Shown here in pieces: positions 38,488-48,371 of a stretch of DNA of 56,807 nt. The DNA is from an uncultured Amphritea sp. GTDB taxonomy: Bacteria; Pseudomonadota; Gammaproteobacteria; Pseudomonadales; Balneatricaceae. Made by a program: the position numbers and the translations under genes. Positions within the stretch are counted from its first letter, which is position 1, and each line of letters opens with the position of its first letter. The notes under the pieces were generated by a model, which was not told the DNA's origin, did not search any database, and saw only the letters and a program-made list of their open reading frames with translations. The DNA is taken from positions 1 through 56,807 of the forward strand of contig NZ_CAKZLP010000030.1 in assembly GCF_937127095.1 (NCBI RefSeq), read 5' to 3'.

Positions 38488-39283
38488 ACTCATCCACCAC
38501 TTTAAGATCACGCATCTGCGCTTCCAGCCAGCCAACCGAGTCGGTATGTATCTCATCCACACTGCGATCAACTGAATTCACCGCCACGCCGATACGCACG
38601 GTAACGGTACCGGGGTATTTGACATAGCTTTTACCCGGCCAGAACAGACCTGCGTCATGTGCCAGCGGCACCACCGGCACCTGAGCACTGGCCGCCAGCA
38701 TCGCCCCACCCTTATTAAATTTACCCAGCTTACCGGTTTCTACCCGGGTTCCCTGAGGAAAGATCACCACGTTAATCCCCTCTTCCAGACGCGCTTTACC
38801 CTGGGTCAGCAAATCTTTAAGTGCACCCCGGCGCTTACTGCGATCCAGCGCAATCGGTTTCAACATCGCCAGCGCCCAGCCAAAGAAAGGTATCTTTAAT
38901 AGCTCCTGTTTCAGAACCGCGCTTTGCGGGCGGATCAGGGTTTGTAGAAACAGCGTTTCCCACTCACTGGAGTGGTTGGCAACCACCACATAAGCGCTAT
39001 CCCTGGGCAAGTTTTCCAGACCTTCAATCCGGTATTTAACACCACAGCACAGATACAGCCAGGCCATACTGAAATAGTTCATCAGGGTAAACAGCTTAAA
39101 ACGGGGACGAAAGGGTAACGCCCAGCCCACCAGCAAACAAAACGCAGCAAACACCAGCGTCACCGGGTAAAAGCCAATATAAAAGAGCGTTGCCCGCAGA
39201 TATAACAACAGAGAAGGTTTTCTGCTCATCGCCTGATCACTATCCTTTTCGGTATTAACATCGACCTCAACTGGGGGCTTCAA
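38486..39283 (-). CDS. plsC: 1-acyl-sn-glycerol-3-phosphate acyltransferase (PlsC family)
   Basis: Membrane acyltransferase that makes phosphatidic acid from lysophosphatidic acid. Two N-terminal membrane helices precede the catalytic domain. The catalytic box is NHSSEWE, an HX4E form instead of HX4D, and motif III is FPQGTR instead of FPEGTR. Both changes occur together in one PlsC subgroup as I recall it, so activity is still likely. A TTG at 39283 overlaps the moaC stop (TTGA) and has GGAAGGTGAG upstream, so it is used here (265 aa). An ATG 18 codons later (39229) is the alternative. Confidence 0.85.
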   Translation of the reverse strand: MKPPVEVDVNTEKDSDQAMSRKPSLLLYLRATLFYIGFYPVTLVFAAFCLLVGWALPFRPRFKLFTLMNYFSMAWLYLCCGVKYRIEGLENLPRDSAYVVVANHSSEWETLFLQTLIRPQSAVLKQELLKIPFFGWALAMLKPIALDRSKRRGALKDLLTQGKARLEEGINVVIFPQGTRVETGKLGKFNKGGAMLAASAQVPVVPLAHDAGLFWPGKSYVKYPGTVTVRIGVAVNSVDRSVDEIHTDSVGWLEAQMRDLKVVDE

Positions 39284-39759
39284 GGGCTCACCTTCCAGTG
39301 ACCACTTTTTCCACCTGTTTTTTCCAACAGCTTGATCTCAGAGATAACCATCCCTTTATCCACCGCTTTACACATATCATAGATGGTCAGCGCCGCCACC
39401 GATGCGGCGGTCAGCGCTTCCATCTCAACCCCGGTCTGGCCAGCTAACTTACAGGTCGCCAGGATCAGCACCGAAGCAGATTCCGGTTGGGGTATCAATT
39501 CAACCGCCACTTTGCTCAGCATCAGCGGATGACACAGCGGAATCAGATCAGAACAACGTTTAGCGGCCTGAATACCAGCAATTCTTGCCACTGCCAGCAC
39601 ATCGCCCTTTTTATGCTCTCCGGCGGTAATCATATGCAGCGTTTCTGGCAGCATGTTAACCACCGCCTGAGCGGTCGCCTCGCGGGTGGTTACTGCCTTT
39701 TCAGACACGTCCACCATGTTCGCATGACCCTTATCATCCAGATGTGTCAGTCGACTCAT
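39280..39759 (-). CDS. moaC: Cyclic pyranopterin monophosphate synthase MoaC
   Basis: With MoaA it turns GTP into cyclic pyranopterin monophosphate, the first stage of molybdenum cofactor synthesis. The 159 residues show [46 protein letters not shown] and the catalytic [11 protein letters not shown]. The ATG overlaps the preceding acyltransferase stop (ATGA) and has AGGAGG four bases upstream. It is sandwiched between two acyltransferase genes rather than next to moaA, which lies about 1.2 kb upstream. Confidence 0.97.
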   Translation of the reverse strand: MSRLTHLDDKGHANMVDVSEKAVTTREATAQAVVNMLPETLHMITAGEHKKGDVLAVARIAGIQAAKRCSDLIPLCHPLMLSKVAVELIPQPESASVLILATCKLAGQTGVEMEALTAASVAALTIYDMCKAVDKGMVISEIKLLEKTGGKSGHWKVSP

Positions 39760-40880
39760 GCAGCCTCCTGCGGCTTCTTCTTATTCAATACCGGATTAGC
39801 ATACATCTGCCGCAGGATATTCGCAGCAGAGTCAGACAAACCCTCGCTTCGGGCGGCAAACAGGGCCTGCTGCTCCGCATCAATACTGCCGTCATCAACC
39901 CCCGCGGCTAGCATATTAGAGGGGTGCAGATAGTAGTTGTCGATGATCTGGCGGTCGATCTCGGCAGCCAGCTCTTCAGGGGTATTCATACCGGTGATCA
40001 CATCACCAAACGCCACATACACATGGCCTTTGTTACCGGTGATCCCGGTGACGATACTGTCAATATCTTCAAACTGGGATTTCTGATACTTAACCCCCTG
40101 CTGCTTGGCATCAAGTTCCTGCGCTTTAGCCCGGTCACAGGGGTCATACTCATAGGAGATTGAAACCGGAACAATTTTTACCCGCTCGAGAAACTCTGCG
40201 AAGCTACGCTGTTTGCGGTGCGACATATAAAACATTTTCAGAATGGCGGGATCAGTAAAGTCGTTACCATCTTTTGCCCGGCCTTCCCGCTGGGCGATCC
40301 AGACACTGGCTTCATCATGCACCAGTGAATGATCAATATAGGCCGACAACTGCCCCAGCGCAGTAAGCACCTCGCGCCCTTTTGCTGAACGATTAACAAT
40401 AAAGCTTTTATTCAGGCGCATCAGATCTGAGACGTAAGGCTTACGCAGCAGGTTGTCGCCAATGGCGATCCGCAGGGTATCAAAACCATTCTGATACAGC
40501 GCCCAGTTAACAAACGCCGGGTCCATAGCTATATCACGGTGGTTGGAAACAAACAGATACGCCTCATCATGCTCAAGATTTTCAATACCACTACAGGAAA
40601 GACGGGTGGTCGTACGGCCGATCATCTTGGTCATATAACCCGCAATCAGCGTCTGAAAGTCCTGAATACTCTCGATCTCGCCAGTTTTCTGCGCCAGAAA
40701 AATGCGCACGGCGGGCTTTAACAGCCAGCCAAACAGGGATGCCATCTGGGGAAACTGATAGCGGGTCAGCACTGAGATAAGTTCATCATCATGGATCAGC
40801 CGGTTCAGGACATCACTTACCTCACTATCATAATAGGGGCGGATATTCTGAAATGGATCATTGATTGAGCTGGCTGCCAT
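39756..40880 (-). CDS. Second glycerolipid acyltransferase (PlsC/PlsB-like)
   Basis: A 374-residue acyltransferase, larger than ordinary PlsC. The central domain has [25 protein letters not shown] and [14 protein letters not shown], which are the acyltransferase boxes in a PlsB-like style. No clear membrane helix is present, but the region [14 protein letters not shown] may associate with membrane. Bacterial proteins of this kind are usually annotated 1-acyl-sn-glycerol-3-phosphate acyltransferase; the true acceptor is not evident. AGGAGG lies four bases before the ATG. First gene of the coupled acyltransferase-moaC-plsC operon. Confidence 0.75.
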   Translation of the reverse strand: MAASSINDPFQNIRPYYDSEVSDVLNRLIHDDELISVLTRYQFPQMASLFGWLLKPAVRIFLAQKTGEIESIQDFQTLIAGYMTKMIGRTTTRLSCSGIENLEHDEAYLFVSNHRDIAMDPAFVNWALYQNGFDTLRIAIGDNLLRKPYVSDLMRLNKSFIVNRSAKGREVLTALGQLSAYIDHSLVHDEASVWIAQREGRAKDGNDFTDPAILKMFYMSHRKQRSFAEFLERVKIVPVSISYEYDPCDRAKAQELDAKQQGVKYQKSQFEDIDSIVTGITGNKGHVYVAFGDVITGMNTPEELAAEIDRQIIDNYYLHPSNMLAAGVDDGSIDAEQQALFAARSEGLSDSAANILRQMYANPVLNKKKPQEAA

Positions 40881-41006
40881 TCTGCCTCCTGAGGCACTGC
40901 GAATAATAAGCCGGGTATTTTACAGGGAGATGGGAATAATTTCAGCGCACATTACGCATTCTTTAGATTAATCGGTGTAAACAGACGCTTTACACCTTTG
41001 TTGTGA

Positions 41007-42020
41007 TCAGCCGCCGGTCATATTCATAAAGCGAACAATCTGCGGTGTTTCATCATCCAGATCAAAATAGTGCTGCTCGGGCTTAAGATCCATTGCGCGG
41101 ATCAGATGCTGTTTCAGCACCTCAATATCACCGGGATGATCGCGGATAACCTGGCGCAAATCCATCGAGTGTTCATTACCCAGACAGAGTAACAACCGTC
41201 CCTCAACTGTCATTCGCACCCGATTACATTCGCTACAGAAGTTATGACTGTGCGGAGAGATAAAGCCAACCCGGCTGTCGCTATCACTCATTCGATAATA
41301 GTGGGATGGCCCTCCGGTTTTATCCGCAGAGTCTATCAAAGGATAGACAGGCATAATCATCTGCAGCAACTCATCGCTGGAACAGTAGACTTCCGCCCGG
41401 TCATGCTCGGTGATCGCCCCCAGCGGCATCTCCTCAATAAAGGTGATATCCAGCCCCTTGGTACGGGCAAATGCAATCAGGTCGAGCACTTCATCATCAT
41501 TGCGACCTTTTAACACCACCGCATTCAGCTTAATCCTTTTAAAGCCTGCCGCTATTGCCGCATCAATCCCCGCCAGCACCTGCGACAAGCGTCCGGTACG
41601 GGTCAGTCGTTTAAACTTATCCTCCTGCAAGCTATCGAGACTGATATTCAGACGATCAACCCCCAGCCGTTTAAGATCCGCCGCCATACCGGCTAACTGG
41701 GAACCATTAGTGGTGATCAGCAGTTCAGCAGGCAACTGCCCCAGTTGTTCCACCAGCGTCAGAATACCCCGACGAACCAGAGGCTCTCCGCCGGTCAGAC
41801 GGATCTTATTCACCCCCAATTCAACAAATGCACGGGCCACGAAATACAACTCTTCCAGAGATAAGACTTCACTGCGCGGTAGAAACTGCATCTCCTCGGC
41901 CATACAGTACACACAGCGAAAATCACAACGATCCGTCACCGACAAACGGATATACTCAACCCGCCGGCCAAACCGGTCAACCAGTTGAGTGGTTGCATTG
42001 CTGTTCTGATTTATCTGCAT
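41007..42020 (-). CDS. moaA: GTP 3',8-cyclase MoaA
   Basis: Radical-SAM enzyme that rearranges GTP for molybdenum cofactor synthesis. The 337 residues contain the N-terminal cluster motif CDFRCVYC, the second C-terminal cluster ([20 protein letters not shown]) and the terminal Gly-Gly tail (MTGG) needed for activity in known MoaA. The start ATG at 42020 has only a weak ribosome site. It ends 126 bases before the acyltransferase-moaC operon. No molybdenum-cofactor riboswitch fits in the 91-base upstream gap. Confidence 0.97.
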   Translation of the reverse strand: MQINQNSNATTQLVDRFGRRVEYIRLSVTDRCDFRCVYCMAEEMQFLPRSEVLSLEELYFVARAFVELGVNKIRLTGGEPLVRRGILTLVEQLGQLPAELLITTNGSQLAGMAADLKRLGVDRLNISLDSLQEDKFKRLTRTGRLSQVLAGIDAAIAAGFKRIKLNAVVLKGRNDDEVLDLIAFARTKGLDITFIEEMPLGAITEHDRAEVYCSSDELLQMIMPVYPLIDSADKTGGPSHYYRMSDSDSRVGFISPHSHNFCSECNRVRMTVEGRLLLCLGNEHSMDLRQVIRDHPGDIEVLKQHLIRAMDLKPEQHYFDLDDETPQIVRFMNMTGG

Positions 42021-42111
42021 ACCTGGCTAGCATCTCTTGTGTATTTAGGTAAAAATATACCTGATTATTTTAGTCAGTTATTCACTTAATTGTTAGGCGA
42101 GTTTTGCAACA

Positions 42112-42483
42112 ATGTACATGGTACTTAAGCACACCCACATCACCTTTGCCGCTCTGAGCATACTTTTTTTCACCCTGCGGGGTTACTGGATGCTGACAAC
42201 ACCGGAAAAATTAAAACGACGCTGGGTCAGAATTACACCACATATTATCGACACGCTTTTGCTGGTAAGCGCCATCGCCCTCACCATTACCGTCAGCCAG
42301 TATCCCTTTACCCATAGCTGGCTGACAGCAAAGCTGATCGCTCTGGTAGCGTATATTGTGCTGGGCACTATCGCTCTGAAGCGGGGAAAAACGAGGGGTA
42401 TTCGTACAGTGGCTTTGGTGATGGCGCTGGCCTGTGCCGCCTATATCGTCTGGGTAGCTCTGCATCACACGCCGCTACCCTGA
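42112..42483 (+). CDS. SirB2-family inner membrane protein
   Basis: A 123-residue protein with four predicted helices (about 8-25, 45-63, 70-88, 99-116) and the SirB signature KHTHITFAALSILFFTLRGYWML at its start. The family is widespread in proteobacteria; its function is unknown, and the name comes from an early and disputed link to invasion gene control in Salmonella. Two close ATGs exist (42112, 42118). It stands alone between moaA and the converging reductase gene, seven bases from the latter's stop. Confidence 0.8.
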   Translation: MYMVLKHTHITFAALSILFFTLRGYWMLTTPEKLKRRWVRITPHIIDTLLLVSAIALTITVSQYPFTHSWLTAKLIALVAYIVLGTIALKRGKTRGIRTVALVMALACAAYIVWVALHHTPLP

Positions 42484-42489
42484 AATCAG

Positions 42490-43422
42490 TTAAGCGGTGA
42501 TATCATTGATCTCCTCATTTTGGTACTGTTCACGAATCATCGCCACCAGCTGACTCCGCCAGGGTAGCTGGCGGATACCAAAATGATTTAGCAGTTTAGT
42601 GCACACCAGCACTGAAGAGGCTGGGCGCTCAGCATCGCTGCCTAATTCGGAAGAACTGATCGGCACCAGCTTCTCCACTTTCAGTTTTTCATACTGCCCC
42701 GCTGCAGCCAGTACCGCTTCGGTAAAGCCGTAACGGGTGGTAATCTCTGCACAACAATAATGATAAGTGCCCCAGTTATCGGCACCATTATGAAGCTGTT
42801 TCAGAATAGCGACGATCACCCGGGCAATATCACTGGCCGACGTTGGACAACCGCGGCGATCATCAGCAGCAACAATTTCCTCTTCCTGCCGCGCCTGCCG
42901 CAACGCGCGGCGCATAAAGTTGTCGCCAATGGTACTGAATACCCAGCTCACCCGAAGAATCACATGCTGCGGCAACGCGGCACGCAACACCTCTTCGCCC
43001 TGCCATTTACTGTCACCATACAGCCCCAGTGGACGCGCCTGATCATCCTCTTTATAACCACTCTCATAGTGACCATCGAAAACGTAATCAGACGACAGGT
43101 GAATCAGCGGAATAGACAACACGCCACAGGCTGTCGCCAGCACTTCTACGGCATCTCTGTTCAGCTCATAGCAACGTTCAGTCTGGGCTTCAGCCCGGTC
43201 AACTGCATTAAAGCCAGTCGTGTTAATGACATAATCAGGCAGATGCTCATCCAGCTGTTTCTGGACCTGCTCACGGCTACTGATATCCAGTTTTTTATCC
43301 GTAAAGGCCACCACAGAAAAGAATGGATCATTCTGCGTCACCTGGTTTAAAAAATAACCTATCTGTCCATCAACACCGGTAATTAATATTTTTGCCGGGG
43401 TGGTCAGAAAATTTTGTGTCAT
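42490..43422 (-). CDS. RmlD-like NAD(P)-dependent sugar nucleotide reductase
   Basis: An extended short-chain dehydrogenase of the dTDP-4-dehydrorhamnose reductase (RmlD) type, 310 residues. The nucleotide fold ILITGVDGQIGYFL near the start and the catalytic LYGDSKWQGE (YxxxK) and HLSSDYVFDG are present. No other rhamnose or polysaccharide gene is nearby, so the natural substrate is uncertain. GGAG lies nine bases before the ATG. Confidence 0.8.
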   Translation of the reverse strand: MTQNFLTTPAKILITGVDGQIGYFLNQVTQNDPFFSVVAFTDKKLDISSREQVQKQLDEHLPDYVINTTGFNAVDRAEAQTERCYELNRDAVEVLATACGVLSIPLIHLSSDYVFDGHYESGYKEDDQARPLGLYGDSKWQGEEVLRAALPQHVILRVSWVFSTIGDNFMRRALRQARQEEEIVAADDRRGCPTSASDIARVIVAILKQLHNGADNWGTYHYCCAEITTRYGFTEAVLAAAGQYEKLKVEKLVPISSSELGSDAERPASSVLVCTKLLNHFGIRQLPWRSQLVAMIREQYQNEEINDITA

Positions 43423-43601
43423 TGACTAAAGCTCCAACTATTTCGCTTGCAAATCAACGATACCATATCAAACCAGCAGCGAAAGCAAAAAAACGATGAA
43501 TAGGGGCAAAGTTTGTTAGCAGCAACCGAAACCCTGTGTGAAGATTTTAAGTATCTGCATTACTGTGAAGAAAAAGCCGTCAGTTGACGATTATTTTTCG
43601 C

Positions 43602-43607
43602 TATAAT
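43602..43607 (+). promoter_or_regulatory. Candidate -10 of the TetR gene
   Basis: TATAAT at 43602-43607, 31 bases before the regulator ATG. An upstream TTGACG is only 12 bases away and cannot be its -35. No copy of the operator found downstream was seen here, so autoregulation is not supported. Confidence 0.4.
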
Positions 43608-43638
43608 TGCAGCAAATTTTGATACACGAGACGCGTTC

Positions 43639-44286
43639 ATGCCGCTAGACATCAGCTCACATACGGGCGAAAAACCCGCCGGACGAATCCGCCAGAAGAA
43701 CGAGCAACAGATCCTGGCAGCTGCAGAGCAAGAGTTTGCGGCCTGTGGGTTCAAAGGCGCCAGCATGCGCGACATTGCTGAGCGTGCCAACCTGCCTAAA
43801 GCCAACATTCACTATTACTTCAAGAATAAACTGGGACTCTATTTCGCCGTTCTCAGTGACATAATCGATCTATGGGATAGCACCCTGAGCAACCTCAGGG
43901 CCGAAGACGATGCCGCCAGCAGTCTGACCAAATATCTGCGCAAGAAGATCGAATTTTCCCGCGACCATCCTCTGGCTTCACGTATCTTCGCCAGTGAAAT
44001 CATCAGCGGAGGTCCCAATCTGGACCGTTATTTCACCGAAGGCTACGAAGAGTGGTTCAGATCCCGCACTGCGGTATTCGAACAATGGCAACAACAGGGA
44101 AAGCTCGATGCCAGCATAGCCCCGAGTCATCTCATCTTTCTGCTCTGGTCGAGCACACAGCACTATGCAGACTTTGCACTCCAGGTATCGTCAGCACTGG
44201 GTAAAAAATCGCTGGATAACCAGGACTATGAACAGGCGATCACCACGCTTACCCACATTATTCTTAAAGGCTGTGGTATTAAGTGA
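43639..44286 (+). CDS. TetR-family regulator, RutR-like
   Basis: A 215-residue repressor. The N-terminal helix-turn-helix (ASMRDIAERANLPKANIHYY) and the following YFKNKLGLY are typical of TetR proteins. The C-terminal half (IIDLWDSTL, RIFASEIISGGPNLDRY) resembles the RutR/YcdC ligand domain, which in E. coli senses uracil and thymine. It is immediately upstream of, and on the same strand as, a nucleoside/nucleobase-type ABC transporter. Three RutR-like operators lie ahead of transporter genes. The ligand is probably a pyrimidine or purine base, by inference only. Confidence 0.87.
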   Translation: MPLDISSHTGEKPAGRIRQKNEQQILAAAEQEFAACGFKGASMRDIAERANLPKANIHYYFKNKLGLYFAVLSDIIDLWDSTLSNLRAEDDAASSLTKYLRKKIEFSRDHPLASRIFASEIISGGPNLDRYFTEGYEEWFRSRTAVFEQWQQQGKLDASIAPSHLIFLLWSSTQHYADFALQVSSALGKKSLDNQDYEQAITTLTHIILKGCGIK

Positions 44287-44319
44287 CCCGACAGAGATAA
44301 TCCGGCGCTCCCTTGTTCC

Positions 44320-44341
44320 GGGCATCACAATGGTGATGCCC
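44320..44341 (+). other. Perfect 9-bp hairpin after the TetR gene
   Basis: GGGCATCAC (44320-44328), loop AATG, GTGATGCCC (44333-44341), 34 bases past the regulator stop. There is no T tract directly behind it, so it is not a standard terminator; six T occur at 44369-44374 region after a short gap. It may stabilise the 3' end. The rest of 44342-44520 shows nothing recognisable. Confidence 0.5.
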
Positions 44342-44523
44342 TCGTCTGACACGCCCTGTTTTTTAATGCCTCGCAAAAGTGCAGAGACTTTCTACCAGCG
44401 AGCAGATCTGGTGCGCTGAACCAAATTACCATCAAACAGACCGTTCAAAACTCTGAGGATAGTGAATCACTGGTGAAGATTGCACAACTTATCTACACCA
44501 GACCTGATGACATCTGACAAATA

Positions 44524-44539
44524 CTGACCACTTGGCCAG
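44524..44539. promoter_or_regulatory. RutR-like operator before the ABC transporter
   Basis: CTGACCA-CT-TGGCCAG, an inverted repeat that agrees with the E. coli RutR consensus TTGACCAnnTGGTCAA (recalled) at 11 of the 14 defined positions. It lies 91 bases before the ATPase start. Its right half could serve as a -35, so binding would repress. The two sites near 48.4 kb share the layout. Confidence 0.65.
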
Positions 44540-44629
44540 TTTTTTGCTTCTCTTTCCATATCTACAAGACTCAACCACCGTGTTTGGGTATAGTTTTCTT
44601 TTAGCTTCATTATCGGCGAGGTAGCCAGC

Positions 44630-46177
44630 GTGCAGCAGAATCCCACCCCTCCGCGACTCACACTACGCGGTATTACGAAACAGTATCCAGGATGTCTAGC
44701 CAATGATGACGTCCACCTGGATATCGCTCCGGCCGAGATTCACGCACTGCTGGGTGAAAACGGCGCAGGGAAAAGCACCCTGATGAAAGTCATCTACGGG
44801 TTGGTAAAGCCCGATAAGGGCGAGGTGCTTTGGGATGGCTTGCCCATCGAGGTGAAGGATCCTGCCCATGCCCGCAAGATGGGCATCGGCATGGTATTCC
44901 AGCACTTTTCGCTGTTTGAGACCCTGACGGTCACCGAAAACATCGCCCTGGCGCTAGGCGACGATGCCGGAGAACTGGAGCCACTGGCAATAAAAATTCG
45001 CACCGTGTCGGAAAAATATGGCATGGCGATTAATCCCGACCGGGAGATCCATACGCTGTCGGTCGGCGAACGGCAGCGAGTTGAGATCGTTCGTTGCCTG
45101 GTGCAAAACATCAAGCTGCTGATTCTCGATGAACCCACTTCGGTATTAACACCACAGGAAGTCGATACTCTGTTCATCACCCTGCGGAAACTGGCCAGCG
45201 AGGGCTGCTCGATTCTGTTTATCAGCCATAAACTCAACGAAGTAAAAGCCCTGTGCCATAAAGCCACCGTCTTACGCGCGGGACGAGTCTCCGGTGAGTG
45301 CATCCCCGCCGAAGAAGACACTACCAGCATGGCTAAACTGATGGTCGGCGATGATACCCCGGTCAGCACGACTTATCCAAAACGGCTGGGCACATCCCCG
45401 CTACTCAGCATTAACGACCTCACCCTGCATAGCCCTGACCCGTTCGGCGTGCATCTGAAAAACATTAACCTCACCGTGAATGCCGGCGAGATCGTCGGGA
45501 TTGCCGGTGTTGCAGGTAATGGCCAGGAAGAACTGCTGGCCAGCCTGAGTGGCGAACATCTCTGTCCGGTGGCAAACACCATCTGCTTTGCGGACACTCA
45601 GGTAGGCAGCCTGCCCCCCGATCAGCGTCGTCAGTGGGGGCTGGGCTTTGTACCCGAGGAACGGCTTGGCCGTGGCGCAGTGCCCGAAATGAGCCTGACA
45701 GAAAATGCCCTGCTGACCGGATTCTTAACGGGCTTGGTGAATAACGGCATGGTTGCCTGGAAAAAGGCGGAAGCCTTCGCCGATGAAATTATCGACCGGT
45801 ATAAGGTCAAGGCAGCGGGTCGTCATGCCCAGGCTGACAGCCTCTCCGGTGGTAACCTGCAAAAATTCATTATCGGCCGGGAGATCATGCAAAACCCGAA
45901 AATTCTGATTGCGGCTCATCCGACCTGGGGGGTCGATATCGGTGCGGCAACGGCGATCCATAAAGCACTGATCACCCTGCGTGATCAGGGTGCCGCGATT
46001 CTGGTGGTGTCGGAGGATATCGACGAACTATTCCTCATCTCTGATCGCATCGGCGCAATCTGTGACGGCGCCCTGTCACCGATTAAACCCACACCAGAGT
46101 CATCGATTCAGGAGCTTGGCCGGATGATGGCTGGCGACTTTGAACAGCCTGCCAATGAAAGGAGTGCAGCCCTATGA
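44630..46177 (+). CDS. ABC transporter ATPase, nucleoside/BMP type (two ATPase domains)
   Basis: A 515-residue fused ATPase for a BMP-type importer. Domain 1 (about residues 8-250) has Walker A GENGAGKST, signature LSVGERQ and Walker B LLILDEPTS. Domain 2 (about 265-500) has a degenerate Walker A (AGVAGNGQEEL, no Lys), signature LSGGNLQ and AAHPTWGVDIGA; such a weak second site is normal for the RbsA/YufO subfamily. The start is GTG at 44630 with GAGG eight bases upstream. Its stop overlaps the first permease start. Confidence 0.92.
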   Translation: MQQNPTPPRLTLRGITKQYPGCLANDDVHLDIAPAEIHALLGENGAGKSTLMKVIYGLVKPDKGEVLWDGLPIEVKDPAHARKMGIGMVFQHFSLFETLTVTENIALALGDDAGELEPLAIKIRTVSEKYGMAINPDREIHTLSVGERQRVEIVRCLVQNIKLLILDEPTSVLTPQEVDTLFITLRKLASEGCSILFISHKLNEVKALCHKATVLRAGRVSGECIPAEEDTTSMAKLMVGDDTPVSTTYPKRLGTSPLLSINDLTLHSPDPFGVHLKNINLTVNAGEIVGIAGVAGNGQEELLASLSGEHLCPVANTICFADTQVGSLPPDQRRQWGLGFVPEERLGRGAVPEMSLTENALLTGFLTGLVNNGMVAWKKAEAFADEIIDRYKVKAAGRHAQADSLSGGNLQKFIIGREIMQNPKILIAAHPTWGVDIGAATAIHKALITLRDQGAAILVVSEDIDELFLISDRIGAICDGALSPIKPTPESSIQELGRMMAGDFEQPANERSAAL

Positions 46178-47283
46178 TCAAACTGGAACCGCGCGGTGAA
46201 CGCTCCAGCACCATGGCGTATCTGTCACCGGTATTAGCGGCATTGCTAACTATGTTTACCGGCTTGATACTGTTTACGCTGCTGGGGGTTGATCCTATTG
46301 AAGCACTGATCACGATTCTCTATGTGCCTGTTTCAGACACCCACGGAATTGCTGAACTCTGCGTAAAAACCGCCCCTATTTTACTTTGCGCCATCGGCCT
46401 GTCAGTGGTGTTCAAAGCAAAAATCTGGAATATCGGCGCCGAAGGACAGCTCTTAATGGGCGGTCTGTTCGGTAGTTATATCGCGCTGCAGCTGACTGAA
46501 ACAGAGGGTTTCTGGGTGCTGCCCGTGGTGCTGATCGCCGGCGTACTGGGTGGCATGTTCTGGTCCGGTATCGCCGCATTACTGAAAGTACGTTTCAATA
46601 CCAATGAGATTCTCACCACCATCATGATGAACTATATCGCTCTGAATATTCTGCTCTGGGCGGTTCATGGTCCACTTAAAGACCCGGAAGGGTTTAACTT
46701 CCCGGAATCAGCACTCTTTGGTGATTCAGCACTGCTACCGATATTGATTGAGGACACCCGGGTGCACTTTGGCATGGCACTGGCATTGCTGGCTGTTGTT
46801 GCTGTCTGGGTATTGATGAGCCGCAGCTTTTATGGCTTTCAGATTAAGGTCATGGGGATGGATGCCGGTGCCGCACGCTTATCCGGATTCAAAGAGAAAC
46901 GGCTGGTCTATTTTGCCCTGTTACTCAGCGGTGGTTTAGCCGGTCTCGCCGGTGTCGGCGAAGTTACCGGCCCTATTGGTCAGCTGATCCCGCAGATCTC
47001 TCCCGGCTATGGTTATGCCGCGATTATCGTGGCATTTCTCGGTCGCCTGCACCCGGTGGGTATACTGCTTGCAAGTCTGCTGATGGCGCTGCTCTACATG
47101 GGTGGCGAGATGGCACAGATCAGTCTGGGCCTGCCTCTGGCACTCACAGGACTGTTTCAGGGGATGCTACTGTTCTACCTGCTGGCCTGCGATGTGCTGA
47201 TCACCTTCCGCATTCGACTCAAACCGAGAAAGGTTCCCCCCTCCTCTCCCCTGCCATCGTTAGCGTCTGAGACTCAAGGATAA
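46174..47283 (+). CDS. ABC transporter permease 1, nucleoside/BMP type
   Basis: A 369-residue inner-membrane permease of the RbsC-like BPD_transp_2 family with about ten helices. The segment FKAKIWNIGAEGQLLMGGLFG is the usual one in nucleoside importers such as YufP and NupP. Its ATG overlaps the ATPase stop (ATGA at 46174-46177) with AAGGAG nine bases upstream. It should form a heterodimer with the next gene's product. Confidence 0.92.
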   Translation: MIKLEPRGERSSTMAYLSPVLAALLTMFTGLILFTLLGVDPIEALITILYVPVSDTHGIAELCVKTAPILLCAIGLSVVFKAKIWNIGAEGQLLMGGLFGSYIALQLTETEGFWVLPVVLIAGVLGGMFWSGIAALLKVRFNTNEILTTIMMNYIALNILLWAVHGPLKDPEGFNFPESALFGDSALLPILIEDTRVHFGMALALLAVVAVWVLMSRSFYGFQIKVMGMDAGAARLSGFKEKRLVYFALLLSGGLAGLAGVGEVTGPIGQLIPQISPGYGYAAIIVAFLGRLHPVGILLASLLMALLYMGGEMAQISLGLPLALTGLFQGMLLFYLLACDVLITFRIRLKPRKVPPSSPLPSLASETQG

Positions 47284-47287
47284 ACAC

Positions 47288-48214
47288 ATGGATATTGATC
47301 TGATCACCAACATACTCTACGCCATGATCCGCACCGGCACACCGCTACTTATAGTGGCACTGGGAGAGTTGGTCTGTGAGAAAAGCGGGGTGCTTAACCT
47401 CGGTCAGGAGGGCATGATGCTGATGGGCGCAGTCGTCGGCTTTATCGTCACACTGCTCTCCGGCAGTCTGCTGCTTGGATTTATTCTGGCGATGGTTGCA
47501 GGCGTCCTGATGTCACTTATTTTCGGCCTCATCACTATGGAACTAAGCGCTAACCAAGTTGCCACCGGGCTGGCGCTGACCATCTTTGGTACCGGCCTAT
47601 CGGCATTTGTCGGTAGTGAATTTGTCGGCAAACCGATTGAGGGGCTAGACCCGGTGTTTATTCCGGTATTGACCGATCTGCCGATTATCGGCCGGATGCT
47701 GTTTGGCCAGGACCTGGTCGTCTATCTCTCCTTTATCCTGTTTGGCGCGGTGTACTGGTTTATCAACTATTCCCGCCCGGGTCTGATACTCAAAGCGGTG
47801 GGAGAGAATCCGCACGCGGCCAATGCTATCGGCCTTCCGGTATTTAAAACCCGCTATCTGGCAATCATCTTTGGTGGCGCGATGGCGGGGCTGGCGGGCG
47901 GTTACCTGTCGCTGGCGTATACGCCGCTCTGGGCAGAAAACATGACCGCCGGACGCGGCTGGATCGCCCTGGCACTGGTCGTATTCGCCAGCTGGAAGGC
48001 AGAACGCGTACTGTTAGGTGCATGGTTATTTGGTCTGGCAAGCATCCTTCACCTGGTATTCCAGGGACTGGGCTTTTCGGTTTCTCCCAACCTGCTGGCA
48101 ATGCTGCCTTATCTGGCGACGGTTGTGGTTCTGGTGATACTATCGAGCAATCAGACCCGCAGCCGACTGGTCGCACCGATGTCACTTGGCAATCCGTTTC
48201 ATGCCAGGGGTTAG
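47288..48214 (+). CDS. ABC transporter permease 2, nucleoside/BMP type
   Basis: A 308-residue partner permease of the YufQ/NupQ type with about nine helices. Signatures include GELVCEKSGVLNLGQEGMMLMGA and AVGENPHAANAIGLPV. It starts four bases after permease 1 with AAGGA seven bases upstream. A 257-base gap with two operator copies follows before the binding-protein gene. Confidence 0.92.
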   Translation: MDIDLITNILYAMIRTGTPLLIVALGELVCEKSGVLNLGQEGMMLMGAVVGFIVTLLSGSLLLGFILAMVAGVLMSLIFGLITMELSANQVATGLALTIFGTGLSAFVGSEFVGKPIEGLDPVFIPVLTDLPIIGRMLFGQDLVVYLSFILFGAVYWFINYSRPGLILKAVGENPHAANAIGLPVFKTRYLAIIFGGAMAGLAGGYLSLAYTPLWAENMTAGRGWIALALVVFASWKAERVLLGAWLFGLASILHLVFQGLGFSVSPNLLAMLPYLATVVVLVILSSNQTRSRLVAPMSLGNPFHARG

Positions 48215-48371
48215 GACAAGACAATTATCTGAGCGACGCCCTGTTTTTGTGATCTTAATTAAAGCATTCTCAGGGCGAATGCACCATTATGGATCAATTA
48301 CAGTCAGCTAAAGGCAAAAACCTGAGGCCCGCGTCTACGCGTATCATAGATTACAGAAAAAATACTGAAAG

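Noticed and set aside
43400..43416. Fourth RutR-like site near the RmlD-like gene start
   Set aside because: TGGTCAGAAAATT resembles the right half of an operator, but the left half is missing and it lies in coding sequence.
43583..43607. TTGACG/TATAAT promoter of the TetR gene
   Set aside because: The spacer is only 12 bases. The TATAAT is kept as a candidate -10 but this -35 is not credible.
44320..44341. Rho-independent terminator of the TetR gene
   Set aside because: The nine-base stem is perfect but is followed by CTCGTCTGAC rather than T. It is listed only as a hairpin.
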